Shown: piece after piece, positions 49,820-53,066 of the stretch
How the letters are laid out: each line of letters begins with the position of its first letter
Position numbering within the stretch: position 1 is the first letter of the stretch
From: Bacillota bacterium
GTDB taxonomy: Bacteria > Bacillota_I > Bacilli_A > RF39 > UBA660
Assembly: GCA_015059375.1 (NCBI GenBank)
Contig: SVAN01000001.1
Location: 84,179-137,244 of the forward strand
Direction: 5' to 3'
Length of the DNA stretch: 53,066 bases
Program-made: the position numbers and the translations under genes
The notes under the pieces: generated by a model
What the model was told of the DNA's origin: nothing
Seen by the model: only the letters and a program-made list of their open reading frames with translations
The model's database searches: none

Positions 49820-50752
49820 ATGGATGATTTTAAACATATTGTAAAAGAAATTTGCGATGAATTGAACATTAATATGCAAATGGCTTCCAAAGACTGGATG
49901 ATAATTTTAGAGAAAAATGGCATAAGAAAGTTTTTACTTGGGACAAAATTTGATTTAAATAGTTATGCTTTAGGTAGTATTTTTGATGATAAATATGCTA
50001 CTTATGAAATGCTTAAGAACTTAAATCTTCCTGTAATTGAACATGAAATTTTATTTTCCCCGCGAAATAAATGTGAATTTGCCCTGGGCTCTAATTTATA
50101 TAGTGATGCTTTGACCTTTTTTGAAAAAAATAACCAAAATATTGTAATTAAAGTAAATAATGGACATCAGGGTAAAGGGGTTTATCATGTAACTAACGAG
50201 AAAGACATAAAAATAATTTTAGATTGCCTTTTTGTCAATAATTATTCTCTTAGTTTATGCCCATATTATGATATTAAAAGTGAATATCGGGTTATTATGC
50301 TTGACGATTATCCAGAACTTATTTATAAGAAAATTAAACCTATAATTATTGGCGATGGTCAAAGTACGGTCAAACAGTTATTGCAAAAATTAAATCAAAG
50401 CTTTACTTATAACAAAGATGTTTTTAGCGAAAAGGAGTATTCAAGAGTTTTAGATAAAGGGGAAGTATTTGAATATAATTGGCAATTTAACTTATCAAAC
50501 GGCGCAAGTATGACGATGGAAATAGATAAGTCAGTTAAAAATGATGTTCTAAACTTGGCAGTGTGTGTGGCTAAAAAATGTGGCCTACGATTTGCCAGCG
50601 TCGATATAATTGAACTTCATGACGGCAGTTTAATGGTGTTAGAAATTAATTGTGGAGTCGCGACAAAGCATTTTAGAGAAATTCATCCTAATGGCTATGA
50701 AATAGCTAAGAATATTTATAAAAAAGCAATTATGAAAATGTTTAATTTATAA
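49820..50752 (+). CDS. ATP-grasp domain protein (cyanophycin synthetase/GshF-like)
   Basis: VIKVNNGHQGKGVYHV, EYRVIMLDDYPELIYKKIKPIIIGDGQSTV, FASVDIIELHDGSLMVLEINCGVATKHF. Confidence 0.82.
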   Translation: MDDFKHIVKEICDELNINMQMASKDWMIILEKNGIRKFLLGTKFDLNSYALGSIFDDKYATYEMLKNLNLPVIEHEILFSPRNKCEFALGSNLYSDALTFFEKNNQNIVIKVNNGHQGKGVYHVTNEKDIKIILDCLFVNNYSLSLCPYYDIKSEYRVIMLDDYPELIYKKIKPIIIGDGQSTVKQLLQKLNQSFTYNKDVFSEKEYSRVLDKGEVFEYNWQFNLSNGASMTMEIDKSVKNDVLNLAVCVAKKCGLRFASVDIIELHDGSLMVLEINCGVATKHFREIHPNGYEIAKNIYKKAIMKMFNL

Positions 50753-52135
50753 TTGCTTTTTAAGTTCTTTAATAAAGATTGACGGGGCTTGTCTGGGAAC
50801 CAGAATAAAAGTTTTGCGTTTGCATCTAGTTAAAGCTACAAAAAAGACTCGTCTTTCTTCGGCAAAAGGAAAGGAGTCAATTTTACTTTCTGCGTATTTT
50901 AAAATTGGATGACTTTCAATTTTATTTGGCATTCCATAAATTTTATCTGATAGATTTAAAAGAATTACATACTGGCTTTCAAGACCTTTAGCGCTATGAA
51001 TAGTTAAATATTTTAAATGATAATCTTGATAAATAAGTTCATCGTTGTTATAACTAAAATCTTGATCGATGTATTCATAAATATCTGCTTTATTTCTTGA
51101 TAAAATCATAATTTCATTATTGTTAATGCATAACTGTTTTAAAAGTTTCTTCAAAGATTTTATTGGATTATAGTAGTAAATGATTTCAATGGGATTAGAT
51201 ATAGATAATGAACTTTGCATATTTTTCACAATCTGTAGTTTGTTTTTATTGATAAAATCTGAGGAAATATTAATTAGTTCTTGGCTATTACGATAAGTAT
51301 TTTTAAGAAACATAATTTTAGCTTTAGGAAAATGTTTTTGAAAATCCAAAAAAATATTTAGGTCACATCCAGAAAAATGAAAAATCGATTGTGCGTCATC
51401 TCCGACGGCTGTAATTATGGAATTAGAATGATAATATATGATTTTTAATAATTCGAGTCTAATTAAAGAAGTATCTTGAAATTCGTCTACAATAATATAT
51501 TTAAAAGTATGATAGTTGTATTTGTTTTTTAAAAAGCTTGTAGCTTTAGTTATCAAGTCATCAAAGTCATATGAATTAGTACTTTGTTTTTCTTCTTCAT
51601 ATAATTTTAGGATTGTTAGAATAAGATGAATTAAATATTTATCTTGATAATCTTTAATCATGTTATAAAGTCTATCAATTTGATGATTGTTAGTTTTAAA
51701 AAGATTAATAAAGGTTTTAATTAGTTTTTTTAGCGACAAATATTCTTGGCTATTAAAATCTAGTTTTAAAATATTTAGATATCGACAAAGCTTGTTTTTC
51801 TCTTTGAAAATTAATGATTTAAAGTATTCATCAATAATTTGGTCAAGCAAAAAAGAACTACATATTTGGTAGTTAATATTATTATATTTTAAAATATCAA
51901 TTGCTAATTTATGGAAAGTTGTAACTACAATATTTTGGTTATTAATTCTTTTTTTTATATCTTCGACGCTTTTGTTCGTAAATGATAAAAGTAAAATATC
52001 TTTTGGTAATACAGTTTTTAATAAATAATTTACTTTAGCAATAATAGTTGTGGTTTTACCACTTCCTGGTCCGGCAATAACAAGTAAATCTTGCATAGTT
52101 TTTACAACTTCCATTTGAAAATTATCTAAAGCCAT
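50747..52135 (-). CDS. UvrD/REP-type superfamily 1 DNA helicase
   Basis: LVIAGPGSGKTTTIIAKVNYLL, IIVDEFQDTSLIRLELL, AVGDDAQSIFHFSGCD, TIHSAKGLE, VFFVALTRCKRKTFIL. ORF track start 52297 would overlap the divergent promoter; MALDNFQ at 52135 preferred. Confidence 0.92.
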   Translation of the reverse strand: MALDNFQMEVVKTMQDLLVIAGPGSGKTTTIIAKVNYLLKTVLPKDILLLSFTNKSVEDIKKRINNQNIVVTTFHKLAIDILKYNNINYQICSSFLLDQIIDEYFKSLIFKEKNKLCRYLNILKLDFNSQEYLSLKKLIKTFINLFKTNNHQIDRLYNMIKDYQDKYLIHLILTILKLYEEEKQSTNSYDFDDLITKATSFLKNKYNYHTFKYIIVDEFQDTSLIRLELLKIIYYHSNSIITAVGDDAQSIFHFSGCDLNIFLDFQKHFPKAKIMFLKNTYRNSQELINISSDFINKNKLQIVKNMQSSLSISNPIEIIYYYNPIKSLKKLLKQLCINNNEIMILSRNKADIYEYIDQDFSYNNDELIYQDYHLKYLTIHSAKGLESQYVILLNLSDKIYGMPNKIESHPILKYAESKIDSFPFAEERRVFFVALTRCKRKTFILVPRQAPSIFIKELKKQL

Positions 52136-52253
52136 ATGTGTCTCTTTCTGCATACCATACGTTTCATAATAATAACATAAAAATGTCAAAGTTGTGAATA
52201 GTAAGATGTATTTAAATAGAAAATAAGTTATAATGATTAAGGGTGAACATAAG

Positions 52254-52673
52254 ATGGAAAAAAAAGTAGTAGGAATAGCGTTCATTAAGGACGGCAAACT
52301 TTTAATTGTTCAATCGGTTAGAAGCAGTAAAAATAATATTTGGACTTTAATTGGTGGCGGTGTTGAAAGTGGAGAAACTGAGGTGGAGGCTGCAATTAGA
52401 GAAGTCCGTGAAGAAATACACAATGGTTTTGAAATCAAAGAAGAAGATTTAAAACCAGTAATGTGTTTTAAGGAATGTGCCTCATCCAATCCTGATTTAG
52501 ATATTGTGATGACAATGTTTATTTGCACAAAACCAATAGATGTTTGTTTATCATCAGATTTTGAAATTTTAAAATATCATTGGTATAAAGTAGGAGATAA
52601 TAATTATAAAATATCTTCGGCAATACGTGATCACTTCTTACCATTTGCCATTTCTGAAGGGTTAATTTATTAA
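52254..52673 (+). CDS. NUDIX hydrolase
   Basis: GGGVESGETEVEAAIREVREEI (Nudix box); RBS GGGTGA before ATG 52254. Confidence 0.92.
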   Translation: MEKKVVGIAFIKDGKLLIVQSVRSSKNNIWTLIGGGVESGETEVEAAIREVREEIHNGFEIKEEDLKPVMCFKECASSNPDLDIVMTMFICTKPIDVCLSSDFEILKYHWYKVGDNNYKISSAIRDHFLPFAISEGLIY

Positions 52674-52778
52674 TTTTTTTAAAAAATGAAGATTTTTTGT
52701 TGCACTTCGGGAATTTATATAGTATAATCTAAATTGTCTTGAGAAAGACGACAATATTATTTAAATTCCACGATATGT

Positions 52779-52855
52779 GGGCGATTAGCTCAGTTGGTTA
52801 GAGCACCTGCCTTACAAGCAGGGGGTCATAGGTTCGAGTCCTATATCGCCCACCA
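52779..52855 (+). tRNA. tRNA-Val (TAC)
   Basis: GGGCGAT...ATCGCCCACCA; anticodon loop CTTACAA. Confidence 0.96.
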
Positions 52856-52862
52856 TTTTTAA

Positions 52863-52938
52863 GCCGACATAGCGTAATTGGTAGCGCAACTGACTTGTAA
52901 TCAGTAGGTTGGGGGTTCGATTCCCTCTGTCGGCACCA
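52863..52938 (+). tRNA. tRNA-Thr (TGT)
   Basis: GCCGACA...TGTCGGCACCA; anticodon loop CTTGTAA. Confidence 0.96.
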
Positions 52939-52946
52939 TTTTTTGT

Positions 52947-53030
52947 GGAAGGGTAGCGAAGTGGTCAAACGCGGCAGACTGTAAATCTGTTCCTTCGGGT
53001 TCTATGGTTCAAATCCATATCCTTCCACCA
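52947..53030 (+). tRNA. tRNA-Tyr (GTA)
   Basis: GGAAGGG...CCTTCCACCA with long variable arm; anticodon loop CTGTAAA. Confidence 0.95.
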
Positions 53031-53036
53031 TTTGAT

Positions 53037-53066
53037 TGCCTCGTAGCCAAGTGGTAAGGCATCAGA
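53037..53066 (+). tRNA. 5' part of a further tRNA, possibly Gln (truncated by window end)
   Basis: TGCCTCGTAGCCAAGTGGTAAGGCATCAGA has D-arm structure typical of tRNA-Gln; anticodon not in window. Confidence 0.55.

Noticed and set aside
52136-52297. N-terminal extension of the helicase ORF (MPSLMNAIPTTFFSIL...)
   Set aside because: Overlaps the divergent NUDIX gene start and its promoter; helicase homology begins at MALDNFQ.

Overview
This is a 53 kb chromosomal window from a low-GC, Firmicutes/Bacilli-type bacterium that uses the standard bacterial code. Much of it is ordinary housekeeping: rmuC, a DUF368 membrane protein, pduL, dus, addB-addA, murC, ileS with a T-box leader, a nucleoside hydrolase/ribokinase pair, a cyclophilin lipoprotein, an rsmC-like methyltransferase, rpoB-rpoC, an HD/dGTPase-like gene, an M16 peptidase pair, an mraZ-like gene, rpsD, thioredoxin-fold and rubredoxin redox proteins, a UvrD-family helicase, a NUDIX gene, and tRNA genes (Arg; then Val-Thr-Tyr plus a fifth truncated at the window end). 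The accessory part (about 1-1050 and 12.45-23.1 kb) holds a family of large modular surface proteins. In three modules, spread over two genes, a ~90-99 bp block just before the conserved RPxLYL motif looks like the variable region of a diversity-generating retroelement (DGR): flanks are conserved, differences concentrate in codon positions 1 and 2, and about half of the codons end in C in an otherwise AT-rich gene. No reverse transcriptase or template repeat was recognised in the window, so a DGR acting in trans, or located outside the window, is the main hypothesis. Other points of interest are a homologous 3' element with GC-rich hairpins behind two surface-protein genes, a compact promoter-hairpin-terminator unit (candidate small RNA) directly behind a PemK-like gene, remnants of BRO/DinD-like and AlbA_2-type genes, a structured rpsD leader, a cysteine-less thioredoxin-like protein and a short AddB-like protein. 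All calls come from reading the sequence; no database search was run.
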